Assembly: GCA_963678235.1 (NCBI GenBank)
Contig: OY782766.1
Coordinates: 2,852,001 to 2,916,000, forward strand
DNA from: JABMQB01 sp963678235
Lineage (GTDB): Bacteria; Bacteroidota; Bacteroidia; Bacteroidales; Prolixibacteraceae
Direction: 5' to 3'
DNA: 64,000 bases
Below, piece after piece: positions 53,521-62,570 of this stretch. The notes under the pieces are model-generated. The model worked only from the letters and a program-made list of their open reading frames with translations. It was not told where the DNA came from and searched no databases. The position numbers and the translations under genes are program-made. Numbering within the stretch: the stretch's first letter is position 1; every line of letters starts with the position of its first letter.

Positions 53521-54783
53521 ATGAAAATAGTTTTACTCCTATTTCTCTCTTTATCTATTGTTTTAACAAGCAATCAACTTTCGGCACAAAGCTTTGGAAC
53601 TTTAAAAAAGGTTCCTTTTTCGATTGGAGTATTCCCTCCTGTTAATACCAATGGAACAAACGCCGGGAATTGCATTAATCGGTGTTCTATTGGTTTAATT
53701 TCGGACTACACAGGGGCACTTGCAGGAGTGGAGATTTCCGGATTCTCAAATACGGTACGGGACTTTGCTTATGGTTCCCAGTTCGCAGGGTTTCTTAATT
53801 TTGTCGGCGGTGAATTTATTGGATTTCAGTTTTCAGGGTTTGGAAATTTCAACCGGGGAAAATCAACAGGGTTCCAGTTTGCAGGGTTTGCCAACTTTAA
53901 TTATGCAGAGGCGAACGGCGTTTTAGCGGCTGGATTTGCCAACTTCACCAACGGAAAATCACTTGCAATTCAAATGGCAGGGTTCGCTAATTTTTGTGAA
54001 GATGTGCAAGGTACTCAACTTGCCGGGTTAACAAATGTTGTTAAAGGCAACGGGAAAGCAACCCAAATCTCAGGATTTAGTAATGTAATGTTGGGCGAAG
54101 TGAATGGAATACAACTTGCAGGTTTTGGAAACTTTGCAAAAATAAATGCCGAAGGCGCTCAAATAGCCGGGTTTACAAACATTTCAACAGGGAACCTTAA
54201 AGGTGCACAAATAGCCGGGTTTTTAAATGTTGCAAAAAAAGTGAACGGACTTCAGTTGGGTGTTGTTAATATTGCCGATTCAATTGAGAGTGGGATCCCA
54301 ATTGGATTTCTTAGCATAGTAAAAAATGGGTTTCGCGAATTTGAGATTGCATTTGGTGAAAGTTTAAATGCACAAGCTACGGTAAAAATTGGGATCGATA
54401 AATTTTACAATATTTTTTCAATCGGATCACAATTTCTTGGCAATGAATTAAGCTGGGGATTTGGATATGGTCTAGGGACTCATTTGTCTAAAAATGAAAA
54501 CTTCAAAACACAATTGGAGTTAATGAGCTATCATATTAATGAAGGAGAAGCGTGGACGAACAACTACAATGATTTACAACAACTTAAACTAATTGTCAGC
54601 AAAAAAATATCGGATGAAGTGAGTGTATTTGTTGGACCAACCGCTAACTTAATGATTACGAATAATAAAGAAAACCCAAATTTTGTAAGTGAATTTGCTC
54701 CCTACAGCTTTTATTCACACCGATCAAAAAATACCACATTAAAAGGTTGGTTTGGGCTAACTGCCGGGATACACATCAATTAA
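53521..54783 (+). CDS. LA_2272-type surface repeat protein
   Basis: A 420-residue exported protein (signal LLFLSLSIVLTSNQLSAQ). From about 65 to 260 it contains about ten tandem repeats of roughly 20-22 residues built around Q-x-A/S-G-F-x-N-F/V, for example GFQFSGFGNFNRG, GFQFAGFANFNYA, AIQMAGFANFCED, GAQIAGFLNVAKK. The pattern gives a beta-solenoid. The last 150 residues look like outer-membrane strands (LSWGFGYGLGTHLSK, VFVGPTANLMI). Proteins of this kind are named LA_2272 surface-repeat proteins; their role is unknown. Confidence 0.82.
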   Translation: MKIVLLLFLSLSIVLTSNQLSAQSFGTLKKVPFSIGVFPPVNTNGTNAGNCINRCSIGLISDYTGALAGVEISGFSNTVRDFAYGSQFAGFLNFVGGEFIGFQFSGFGNFNRGKSTGFQFAGFANFNYAEANGVLAAGFANFTNGKSLAIQMAGFANFCEDVQGTQLAGLTNVVKGNGKATQISGFSNVMLGEVNGIQLAGFGNFAKINAEGAQIAGFTNISTGNLKGAQIAGFLNVAKKVNGLQLGVVNIADSIESGIPIGFLSIVKNGFREFEIAFGESLNAQATVKIGIDKFYNIFSIGSQFLGNELSWGFGYGLGTHLSKNENFKTQLELMSYHINEGEAWTNNYNDLQQLKLIVSKKISDEVSVFVGPTANLMITNNKENPNFVSEFAPYSFYSHRSKNTTLKGWFGLTAGIHIN

Positions 54784-54813
54784 AATTGATACACGGCTTT
54801 ATTAAAACAAAAA

Positions 54814-54852
54814 AATCTCCAAAGCAAATATGCAATGGAGATTCTTTATTTT
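54814..54852. terminator. Bidirectional terminator between the repeat protein and asd
   Basis: AATCTCCA and TGGAGATT form the stem, with T-rich runs on both strands. Confidence 0.8.
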
Positions 54853-54864
54853 GTTTATGGAAGT

Positions 54865-55872
54865 TTAAACTTCCCCTTCTTTAATTAAATATTCAGCAAT
54901 TTGCACGGCATTTAGTGCAGCCCCTTTTTTTATTTGGTCGCCAACACACCAGAAGGTTATGCCATTCGGATTTGCAATGTCTTTTCTGATCCTTCCCACA
55001 TAAACATCGTCTTTATTGGCCACAAACAATGGCATTGGATATTCATTTTTTGCCGGATTATCAATGACTGTTAACCCTTCCGCTTTGCTAAATGCTTCTT
55101 TCACATCAGCAACTTCCAAAGGTTTTTCAGTTTCTACCCAGATAGCTTCCGAATGCGCCCTCATTACCGGAACCCTTACGCAGGTGGTACTCACTAAAGC
55201 ATCAGTATGCATAATTTTTTGAGTCTCCCAAAACATTTTCATTTCTTCTTTGGTGTAATCATTCTCCAAAAATTTGTCGATATGAGGGATAATATTCATC
55301 GCCAACTGATGTTGAAAAGTCTCCACCGTTGGCGTTTCGCCATTGGCAACTTGCTGTGTTTGTTGTTCCAATTCGTAAAGCCCCCCGGCTCCTGCACCAC
55401 TTGCTGCCTGATAGGTGGCAACATGAATCGACTTAATATGCGATAATTCTTCAATAGGCTTTAAAGCCACAACCATTTGTATGGTTGAACAGTTTGGATT
55501 GGCAATAATATTACGTGGACGCTTTTTTGCATCTTCCGCATTTACTTCGGGCACAACCAAAGGAATGTCATCTTCATATCTGAATGCACTCGAATTGTCA
55601 ATCATTATTGCCCCATGCTTTGTAATTGTTTCCGCAAACTCTAATGAAATGCTGGCACCTGCAGATGTTAAAGCGATATCAATATCCTTAAAATCGTCGT
55701 TGTGTTTCAATTCTTTTACCACAAGCTTTTTACCCTTAAATGTGTATTCCTTGCCGGCACTTCTTGCCGACCCAAACAATACTAACTCATCTAAAGGAAA
55801 ATTCCTTTCCTCAAGCACCCGGAGAAATTCTTGTCCGACTGCACCACTTGCTCCAACAACTGCAACTTTCAT
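54865..55872 (-). CDS. asd: Aspartate-semialdehyde dehydrogenase
   Basis: A 335-residue NADPH-dependent enzyme reducing aspartyl phosphate to the semialdehyde for Lys, Thr, Met and diaminopimelate synthesis. The Rossmann motif VAVVGASGAVGQEFL is at the N terminus, the catalytic Cys lies in ANPNCSTIQMVVAL (about 130), and the substrate-binding region YQAASGAGAGGLYEL follows. An ATG six nt further upstream is equally possible; I use the MKVAVVG start seen in homologues. It is transcribed alone. Confidence 0.95.
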   Translation of the reverse strand: MKVAVVGASGAVGQEFLRVLEERNFPLDELVLFGSARSAGKEYTFKGKKLVVKELKHNDDFKDIDIALTSAGASISLEFAETITKHGAIMIDNSSAFRYEDDIPLVVPEVNAEDAKKRPRNIIANPNCSTIQMVVALKPIEELSHIKSIHVATYQAASGAGAGGLYELEQQTQQVANGETPTVETFQHQLAMNIIPHIDKFLENDYTKEEMKMFWETQKIMHTDALVSTTCVRVPVMRAHSEAIWVETEKPLEVADVKEAFSKAEGLTVIDNPAKNEYPMPLFVANKDDVYVGRIRKDIANPNGITFWCVGDQIKKGAALNAVQIAEYLIKEGEV

Positions 55873-56112
55873 GGTCATTTAGTTTTTCAAATTAATTTCA
55901 ATGTGTATCTTTATTTCATCAGACTTACTTACTGTAAAGTCTGTATCTAAACTTTAAGTTTTCAAGCAAATGGGTAACTCCCAAAACATAATCTATAGTG
56001 AAATTAAGTATAATCCTAAAGACTTCTCATCTTTCAAAACAATGGATGAGTGTATATGTTTTGCCTGTAACTTGAGGTCAAAATTAGCAATTTGCATTTA
56101 ACCCGATACTTT

Positions 56113-59100
56113 ATGAGTTATAAAGTAACTATAATCTTAACAATATTTTTTTATCTCTTTTCGCCTGAAACTAAAGCAGATGAAATCTGGTCGGAACAAT
56201 TCTCCGTTCCCGAGAAGGGAATTTGGGGAAGTGCCGATGGGTCGGGCATTCAAAGTGACTTTACAGAAATCACAAAATGGAGCCTGGAATATTCAGATGT
56301 GATACTATCGAACGAAGGGGATTATTTTAAAACTGTAGCCACTAGCGGTGGAAGGTTTGAAGCTGTTGATATAAATGCTGAAGCCACTTGGATATCGGAA
56401 GAAATTGACATCGAAGGTATTAAAAACATTTCGGTTTCATTTACTGCTGCAGAAACCGGAAGTGGTAACAACCAGGGAACAAAATATCTAAACGCTTTTT
56501 ATAAAATTGATGGAGGCGAAGAAATCCTTTTCGCTGAAAATGGTACTAACCTGGGGAACTTTGGCACTCAACAGGTAACTCAAAATAATATTGAGGGCAA
56601 CACTTTGCAATTGATAATAAAATTCAGTACCCATTATTCTGCCGACAAAGTTTATATCGACAATGTTGTGGTTTCAGGGGAAGAAGACATCATAATTTAC
56701 GGAACGAAAATAAAAATTCGAAATGCACCAAACAGGGTAGAAAAAGAAGAACCTTTTTCCATTTCTGCGGAAATAGTGGATGACCAGGAAAGAGTAGCAA
56801 CAAATTATAGCGGAATCGTTTATTTGGAAGGCGAAACCGAAAACCTTTCTGGCTATAAGGAAGCAACGGTTATTAACGGAATGTGTAAATGGAATGATTT
56901 AAGATTCACTGAAACGGGAAAATATGAATTAATATTAAGCACGCCAAGCGATGATTTAGCCCCGGCTTACCACAATATAAGTGTTCTTTCCCCTTCGGAA
57001 TTGCTTTTTTCAGACAACTATGAAAGCGGATTTAAAGAAGATTACTTCCCAAAAAACGATTGGACCGTTTCAGAAGTTGAACCAATCAACGGCAACGCAT
57101 CTTTGAAACACAACCTGGATACAGTTACCGGGGAAAGTGCTTTGTTTTATCCCATGCAAATAAATTTTCAGGAACAAACCCTGGAATGGGGATTCAAAAT
57201 AAGAAATGAAAACTGGGATCCTTCCTCGACAAACAAGTTCTGGGTATACATTGGTGCTGATTCAGAAAGTTTAGATAGTTTAACAGGTTATGCTGTTGGC
57301 GTAAATACTATTGGAAGCAACGATTTACTTTCATTGTGGAAAATCACGGAAGGCAATGCAGATTCACTGATTATTGAAACTGATTTGGACTGGAATGAAA
57401 ACCAAACAACAGATATTCGAGTTACAAGATCGGCAAAAGGAGAATGGGAACTTCAATATAAGGAGAATCCGCAAGGTAATTTCAGCCAACCATTCAGGGG
57501 AAATCACTTTTCAAATTTTATTTGCAATTACTGGGGATTATATTTTAAATATTCTGCCTCCAGGGCAGGAAAATTAAGCTTCGATGATATAGAAATAAAG
57601 GCGTACGACTCAGCACCTTTTATTGTAGCTGCTAAAGCTATTAATGGAACTCAGATACAAGTTGAATTTAATGAAGCTGTTAACGTTTCCGGGCTTTCGA
57701 AAGATAATTTTACATTGAAAGACTCCAAAGGAAATATTATTCCCATCGAGGAAATCAGCACTCCTCAAAATGAAAACAAGTTTATTTTCCTCAGCATTTC
57801 AACAATTACGGACTTTGAATTGACGCTTTCCGCGTTTAATTTTTCAGATCTTTCCGGGAACGTAACAAGTCAAGATTCCATTGATTTTCCATTCTTTCCA
57901 CCCATCCAACAGTATGATTTGGTTATCAACGAAATTATGGCTGATCCCTCCCCTGTTGTTGGCATGCCGGGATACGATTTTATTGAACTTTACAACAGGT
58001 CAAATTATCCATTAAAATTGACGGATTGGTCATTGCAAGTAGCTGACAACGAGCGGTTTTTAGAGGAGCAAGTTCTAATGCCCGGAGAATACCTTATTCT
58101 GTGTAAAACAGGAGCTTACGAGGCATTTAGCAATTTGGGGAACACCTTATCGGTTACCAGCTTTCCGGCTTTACCAGTTAAAGGGGAAAACATCCGGATT
58201 AAGGTTAATGGGCAAATTATTGATGAGATAAATTATTCTCAGGAATGGTATTACAGCGATGAAAAAGACAATGGCGGATGGACATTGGAAAGGATTGACC
58301 CGAACCGGCTTTGTGGGCAGGATGCAAACTGGACTGTTTCCATTCATCCTTCAGGTGGCACTCCGGGGAAAGTAAATTCTGTGCTTAGCGATAACCCTGA
58401 TTTTATCACGCCATACGTGTTATGGGCTGCAAGCATTTCGCCTACGCAAGTTGAATTGCAATTTTCGGAACCAATGAACATGGAAACTTTAATAAATAAG
58501 CTTAATTATACCGTTTCCGAAGGCATAGGAAATCCTGAAAATATTGAGCCAATTTCCACAAGTGCAATTGTATTGAATTACCCTTCAGATTTAACGGAAG
58601 ACAAAATTTACCAACTCAACATTCAGGAGCTTACCGACGAATGTGGCAATCCTTTATCCGATATTTCGATGGATATACAATGGGTGAATATTTACCCCGG
58701 CGATATTGTCATTAACGAGGTTTTATACGATCCGTTCCCCAACGGGGACGATTTTGTGGAGTTGTATAATAATTCAGATAAAAAGATAGCGTTTAACCGA
58801 ATTCAGCTGGCATCAAAAGATGACAATAATGATTTTAAACAAATCTATTCCATTTCGAACGACAAATTCCTGTTTGAATCGCATACCTATCTGCTGTGTA
58901 CAAAAAGCTCGTCCATCATATTGGAATTGTATTATTCCGAATGCCCTTCCTGTTTTATTGAAATGCCAAAATTCCCATCGTATGTAAACGAAGCAGGAAT
59001 TGTTGTTCTGCTAACGGACTCAACTGAAATTGTGGATGAATTCGCATATTCCGACAATCTTCATTCCCCTCTTTTGTACGATCCCGAAGGTATTTCGCTG

Positions 59101-59538
59101 GAACGGGTTGGTTTTGACCTCGAAACCAATCAGGCAAGCACATGGAGTTCGGCATCCGAACTTGTGGGCTACGCAACACCTGGATATAAAAACTCGCAAA
59201 CCAAAGGCGATGTAATTGGCAAAGAAATAACTTTTGAGCCCAAAAGCATTTCACCAAACAACGATGGTTATAATGATGCCTTACATATAAATTACCAATT
59301 AGATGAACCCAATTATGTGGCAAACATTTGGATTTTCGATACAACAGGAAGAACCATGGCACAAATTGCCCAAAACACATTGCTTGGCACTTCAGGCACC
59401 ATATTTTGGAACGGCGAAGATGAAACCGGAAGCAAACTTCCACTCGGACCATATATTATTGTTGTGGAACTATTTGATCACAAAGGTTCTGTGAAACGAT
59501 ACAAAGAAGCCTGTATAATTACTGATCTGTTAAATTAA
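56113..59538 (+). CDS. Large secreted protein with lamin-tail domains and a gliding-type C-terminal domain
   Basis: A 1141-residue exported protein. I start at the ATG after the upstream TTG; signal SYKVTIILTIFFYLFS. The N-terminal beta-rich modules (about 30-190) resemble carbohydrate-binding sandwiches. Two lamin-tail domains follow: LVINEIMADPSPVVGMPGYDFIELYNRS (about 616) and IVINEVLYDPFPNGDDFVELYNNS (about 870). The C terminus has SISPNNDGYNDALHI, WIFDTTGRTMAQI and WNGEDETGSKLPLGPYI, the T9SS type B / gliding-like sorting domain. It is likely a cell-surface or secreted adhesin or hydrolase-associated protein. Confidence 0.88.
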   Translation: MSYKVTIILTIFFYLFSPETKADEIWSEQFSVPEKGIWGSADGSGIQSDFTEITKWSLEYSDVILSNEGDYFKTVATSGGRFEAVDINAEATWISEEIDIEGIKNISVSFTAAETGSGNNQGTKYLNAFYKIDGGEEILFAENGTNLGNFGTQQVTQNNIEGNTLQLIIKFSTHYSADKVYIDNVVVSGEEDIIIYGTKIKIRNAPNRVEKEEPFSISAEIVDDQERVATNYSGIVYLEGETENLSGYKEATVINGMCKWNDLRFTETGKYELILSTPSDDLAPAYHNISVLSPSELLFSDNYESGFKEDYFPKNDWTVSEVEPINGNASLKHNLDTVTGESALFYPMQINFQEQTLEWGFKIRNENWDPSSTNKFWVYIGADSESLDSLTGYAVGVNTIGSNDLLSLWKITEGNADSLIIETDLDWNENQTTDIRVTRSAKGEWELQYKENPQGNFSQPFRGNHFSNFICNYWGLYFKYSASRAGKLSFDDIEIKAYDSAPFIVAAKAINGTQIQVEFNEAVNVSGLSKDNFTLKDSKGNIIPIEEISTPQNENKFIFLSISTITDFELTLSAFNFSDLSGNVTSQDSIDFPFFPPIQQYDLVINEIMADPSPVVGMPGYDFIELYNRSNYPLKLTDWSLQVADNERFLEEQVLMPGEYLILCKTGAYEAFSNLGNTLSVTSFPALPVKGENIRIKVNGQIIDEINYSQEWYYSDEKDNGGWTLERIDPNRLCGQDANWTVSIHPSGGTPGKVNSVLSDNPDFITPYVLWAASISPTQVELQFSEPMNMETLINKLNYTVSEGIGNPENIEPISTSAIVLNYPSDLTEDKIYQLNIQELTDECGNPLSDISMDIQWVNIYPGDIVINEVLYDPFPNGDDFVELYNNSDKKIAFNRIQLASKDDNNDFKQIYSISNDKFLFESHTYLLCTKSSSIILELYYSECPSCFIEMPKFPSYVNEAGIVVLLTDSTEIVDEFAYSDNLHSPLLYDPEGISLERVGFDLETNQASTWSSASELVGYATPGYKNSQTKGDVIGKEITFEPKSISPNNDGYNDALHINYQLDEPNYVANIWIFDTTGRTMAQIAQNTLLGTSGTIFWNGEDETGSKLPLGPYIIVVELFDHKGSVKRYKEACIITDLLN

Positions 59539-59592
59539 GTTTAACCGCAAAAAAGAATATCCTAATAAATTAACAGATGGAAATTTAATCCC

Positions 59593-59600
59593 TACATTTG
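59593..59600 (+). promoter_or_regulatory. Candidate -7 box before leader peptide 1
   Basis: TACATTTG, 20 nt upstream of the first leader reading frame, matches TAnnTTTG and gives a short leader. Confidence 0.6.
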
Positions 59601-59619
59601 TTCAATCACAAATGAAAAA

Positions 59620-59703
59620 ATGAAGAATCAGGTGAGCCATATTATTCTTATTTCAATTGCAGCGGCAGTCGCAGCCCTTGTGAATAGGATGGATATGGTC
59701 TGA
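59620..59703 (+). CDS. Leader peptide 1 (aliphatic-rich)
   Basis: A 27-residue reading frame beginning MKNQVSHIILISIAAAVAA and ending LVNRMDMV. Of residues 8-21 all but one (Ser) are Ile, Leu, Ala or Val. It ends 23 nt before a terminator. The final ATGGTCT can pair over seven bases with AGGCCAT in the terminator 5' arm, and GGATGG can pair with CCATTCC with one bulge. This is the layout of an attenuation leader. It is too short for a normal gene. Confidence 0.75.
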   Translation: MKNQVSHIILISIAAAVAALVNRMDMV

Positions 59704-59726
59704 ACCAATAAAGATATTTTTAACTG

Positions 59727-59757
59727 AAGGCCATTCCATTAAGGAGTGGCCTTTTTT
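59727..59757 (+). terminator. Attenuator terminator 1
   Basis: AAGGCCATTCC and GGAGTGGCC pair (one T-G wobble) around ATTAA, followed by six T residues. Confidence 0.9.
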
Positions 59758-59807
59758 ATTTACATCCCTAAAAGGGAGACTTTGAATTAGATTATATAAA
59801 TAACATT

Positions 59808-59888
59808 ATGAAACAAATTTCCAACATAGCAATTAACCTCCTCGCAGCAGTTGCAGCGGCGGTCATTATTATTTCAGGTTTTACCTAG
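59808..59888 (+). CDS. Leader peptide 2 (aliphatic-rich)
   Basis: A 26-residue frame starting MKQISNIAINLLAAVAAAV and ending IIISGFT. Its core again is Ala, Val, Ile and Leu only. The stop codon lies inside CCTAGGAGAA, which can pair with TTTTCCTGG of the next terminator's 5' arm (nine pairs with one bulge). That is an antiterminator when the ribosome stalls early and is masked when it reaches the stop. It parallels leader 1. Confidence 0.75.
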   Translation: MKQISNIAINLLAAVAAAVIIISGFT

Positions 59889-59914
59889 GAGAAGAATTGC
59901 TATACATTTTATAA

Positions 59915-59955
59915 AAAGCCTTTTCCTGGTAAGCCGGGGAAAGGCTTTCTTTTTT
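59915..59955 (+). terminator. Attenuator terminator 2
   Basis: AAAGCCTTTTCC and GGGAAAGGCTTT form a 12-bp stem with one wobble, followed by a T-rich run interrupted once by C. Confidence 0.9.
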
Positions 59956-60014
59956 CGCGCAGGTAGGGCAACAGGTTACAAATCAATTTTAACTTTTAAT
60001 AAAACAAACAAAAA

Positions 60015-61211
60015 ATGAACTACGAAAATTATTTATCAGATTGTTGTAAAAACATCCCGCGATCGTTTATCCGAGAAATCCTGAGTGTTGCCGAACAGGA
60101 AGATTTTATCTCTTTTGCAGGAGGACTCCCCAATCCCGACTTTTTCCCGGTTGAGGAATTAAAAAACGGCTTGGCTTCAATTTTTACCGATACCGGAAAA
60201 GAAACCCTTCAATATGCCGGAAGCCAGGGGTTTCTTCCTTTGCGCGAATGGATTTCATCGTACTACAACACAAAATATGGCATGCATACCAAAGCATCGC
60301 AATATATCATCACCAACGGTTCGCAACAGGCTTTGGCAATCGTAAGCAAAGCAATGATTAATCCCGGCGATGTAGTGGCACTTGAGAAGCCTTCCTACCT
60401 TGGGGGCATCCAGGCCTTATCGCTTAACAGTCCGGTTTTTAAGCAAGTGAGCCTGAACCCCGACGGTGTCGATTTAGAGGAATTGGAAAATGTAATATTA
60501 AACTATGGAGTCAAACTTTTTTATGCCATCCCCAACTTTCAAAATCCATCAGGCATAAGTTATTCTTATACAAAAAAACAAGAATTGGCAGCTTTGCTTG
60601 AACATTACCAAACCATACTCGTTGAAGACAATCCTTATGGCGAACTCCATTTTAAAGGTGAAAACTCGGCACCAATTGTTGGCATGCTGCCCAATCAAAC
60701 GATTTGGTGCGGTTCATTCTCAAAAATGATTTCGCCGGGAATCCGCACAGGCTGGATTTGTGCCCCGGATGAGATGGTACCATGGCTGATAAAAATTAAA
60801 CAGGCTGTAGATCTGCACACAAATAATATTGTGCAACGCTTAATCTATCATTTTTTAAGTAACCATGATATTGAAAGCCATTTGCAAAAAATTAGGAATG
60901 CCTATGGCAAACAATGCCGGGTTATGCAAAATGAGGTCATCAAATATTTCCCGGAAGGAAGCGAAATAACCAATCCTGAGGGCGGAATGTTTATATGGGT
61001 GAAGCTGCCGGAGGGCTACGATACCGAAAAGTTAATTAAAATTGCCATCCAAAAAAAGGTTGTGTTTGTTCCAGGCAGGTCGTTTTTTACCAATGGCGAA
61101 GGTAACAGGTATATGCGACTGAATTTCTCAAATGCTTCCGAAGGAATGATAATCGAAGGAATTGCAAGGCTTTCAGAAGCAATCAAAGAATGCGAAATGG
61201 TTTTTGCCTAG
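60015..61211 (+). CDS. PLP-dependent aminotransferase (class I/II, LysN/MocR-like)
   Basis: A 398-residue fold-type I aminotransferase. The catalytic Lys lies in WCGSFSKMISPGIRTGWI (about 238), and cofactor contacts are ITNGSQQALAIVSKAM and VEDNPYGELHF. NFQNPSG carries the substrate-binding Asn-Pro. The closest groups by eye are 2-aminoadipate / aromatic / valine-type aminotransferases; the substrate cannot be read with certainty. It has no N-terminal GntR-like DNA-binding domain. The two upstream Ala/Val/Ile/Leu leader peptides and terminators suggest that the product or substrate is an aliphatic amino acid. Confidence 0.88.
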   Translation: MNYENYLSDCCKNIPRSFIREILSVAEQEDFISFAGGLPNPDFFPVEELKNGLASIFTDTGKETLQYAGSQGFLPLREWISSYYNTKYGMHTKASQYIITNGSQQALAIVSKAMINPGDVVALEKPSYLGGIQALSLNSPVFKQVSLNPDGVDLEELENVILNYGVKLFYAIPNFQNPSGISYSYTKKQELAALLEHYQTILVEDNPYGELHFKGENSAPIVGMLPNQTIWCGSFSKMISPGIRTGWICAPDEMVPWLIKIKQAVDLHTNNIVQRLIYHFLSNHDIESHLQKIRNAYGKQCRVMQNEVIKYFPEGSEITNPEGGMFIWVKLPEGYDTEKLIKIAIQKKVVFVPGRSFFTNGEGNRYMRLNFSNASEGMIIEGIARLSEAIKECEMVFA

Positions 61212-61279
61212 CAATCAGCATTAGATTAAAAAATATATCTGACCATTCCGTATTAATTGTTCGTAATTAGGTCAACACC

Positions 61280-61345
61280 TTATGGTTTAGTGTTTTTGTG
61301 GCAAAAATCCAATTAAAGAATAGTCACAATGACACTAAATCATAA
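61280..61345. promoter_or_regulatory. Inverted repeat upstream of the PadR gene
   Basis: TTATGGTTTAGTG and CACTAAATCATAA form 13-nt arms with one mismatch separated by 40 nt; the space also holds GTCACAATGAC. It lies 80 nt upstream of an autoregulated-type repressor gene and may be operator DNA. Confidence 0.35.
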
Positions 61346-61427
61346 AGCAATTTAAAAGGATATCCTTTAGAAATCAATTATACCTAAGAATCTTGGGCAT
61401 AATAAAATTTATTTTTACTTTTACTTC

Positions 61428-61760
61428 ATGTCACAAAACAATTTATACAAAGGGAGCCTTTCCACCATCGTTTTAAAGCTGCTCAATGATAAAGGAAAGA
61501 TGTATGGCTATCAAATTACCCGCGAAGTAGAATTAATTACCACCGGAAGCTTGAAAATTACGGAAGGTGCTTTATACCCAATATTGCATAAACTGGAAGC
61601 AAAAGGATTATTGAGTGTGGAAATAAAGAAAGTCAATAACCGCCCACGAAAATATTATTTCATAACCCCAAAAGGTAAAAAAGAATCGGTTAACCTGGTG
61701 GAGGAGATGAAAGCTTATATGGCAAATATGGAAATTCTGTTAAATCCTAAAACAACTTAA
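61428..61760 (+). CDS. PadR-family transcriptional regulator
   Basis: A 110-residue winged-helix repressor. KGSLSTIVLKLLNDKGKMYGYQITREVELIT and the wing LKITEGALYPILHKLEAKGLLSVE are the PadR core; the C-terminal helix dimerises. It starts an operon with a DUF1700-like membrane protein (1 nt gap) and a large DUF5687-like protein, the usual PadR + membrane protein + exporter layout. It probably represses these genes until an effector binds; the effector is unknown. Confidence 0.93.
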   Translation: MSQNNLYKGSLSTIVLKLLNDKGKMYGYQITREVELITTGSLKITEGALYPILHKLEAKGLLSVEIKKVNNRPRKYYFITPKGKKESVNLVEEMKAYMANMEILLNPKTT

Positions 61761-61761
61761 T

Positions 61762-62469
61762 ATGCATATGCAACTAACCGACCATGAACTAAAGCAACTT
61801 TATGTTTTTTGCCATAAACACTATGTATATCAATACGATTTACAAACTGAACTGGTGGACCATTTGGCTTCTTCCATCGAAGAGCAATGGGAAACAAACC
61901 CGGAATTAAACTTTGATGAAGCCCTAAAAAATTGCTGGTCAAAATTTGGCATATTCGGGTTCAGCAAAGTAAAACAACAAAAAGAAAAAGAATTAAGAAG
62001 GAAGTATAATTATTTGCTGTGGAACTATTTCCTAAAATTCTATAAATTGCCCAAAATAATCCTCACTTTTGCCCTTACACTCTTATTTTATTCCGCTCTT
62101 AAATATACTAACTATGATGTTGAAATTATTTCAGCCTATTGCATGATAATGGTTGTTAGCTTAATACTATATTATTACTTTTATTATCCAAGATATATAA
62201 AGATTAAAACTATTCCCGGAAAATCATTTTTACTTTTAAAAATACTTCAAGATGTTCAGGTAACGGCAACTTTTGTGGTTCAATTACCTATCTTCTTTTT
62301 CAATATCAATAATGCTTATGAACTGAATTTAATCAACAACTCATATATTCTTTTTGGTATTTCGCTGGTGACCATAAGTTTTACCATTCTTATGTACGGG
62401 AATTTATTTTTTCTCCCTAAAAAAATAAAAGAGCATTTTATGGAATCCTATGCTGAATTTGCGGTATAA
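61762..62469 (+). CDS. Multi-pass membrane protein (DUF1700-like N terminus)
   Basis: A 235-residue protein. The first 60 residues are soluble and resemble the HAAS/DUF1700 helical domain found next to PadR regulators (DLQTELVDHLASSIEEQWETN, then an FDEALKNCWSKFG). Four hydrophobic segments follow (about 95-115, 120-140, 165-185, 195-215). It starts one nt after the padR stop and is probably co-translated. Its role is likely to modulate the exporter-like protein downstream. Confidence 0.78.
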   Translation: MHMQLTDHELKQLYVFCHKHYVYQYDLQTELVDHLASSIEEQWETNPELNFDEALKNCWSKFGIFGFSKVKQQKEKELRRKYNYLLWNYFLKFYKLPKIILTFALTLLFYSALKYTNYDVEIISAYCMIMVVSLILYYYFYYPRYIKIKTIPGKSFLLLKILQDVQVTATFVVQLPIFFFNINNAYELNLINNSYILFGISLVTISFTILMYGNLFFLPKKIKEHFMESYAEFAV

Positions 62470-62570
62470 AAAAGAAAATGTAACAAATCCAGCTAGCCCG
62501 CAACCAATAAATAAAACCAGGATTACGATTAAAACATCCAACTGTTTACGAATAATATAATCTCTATTAA

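Noticed and set aside
56092..56112. TTG start for the lamin-tail protein
   Set aside because: The ATG at 56113 gives a proper signal peptide without an extra polar lead.
59612..59623. Tiny MKK reading frame before leader 1
   Set aside because: Only three codons; probably chance, though it overlaps the leader start.
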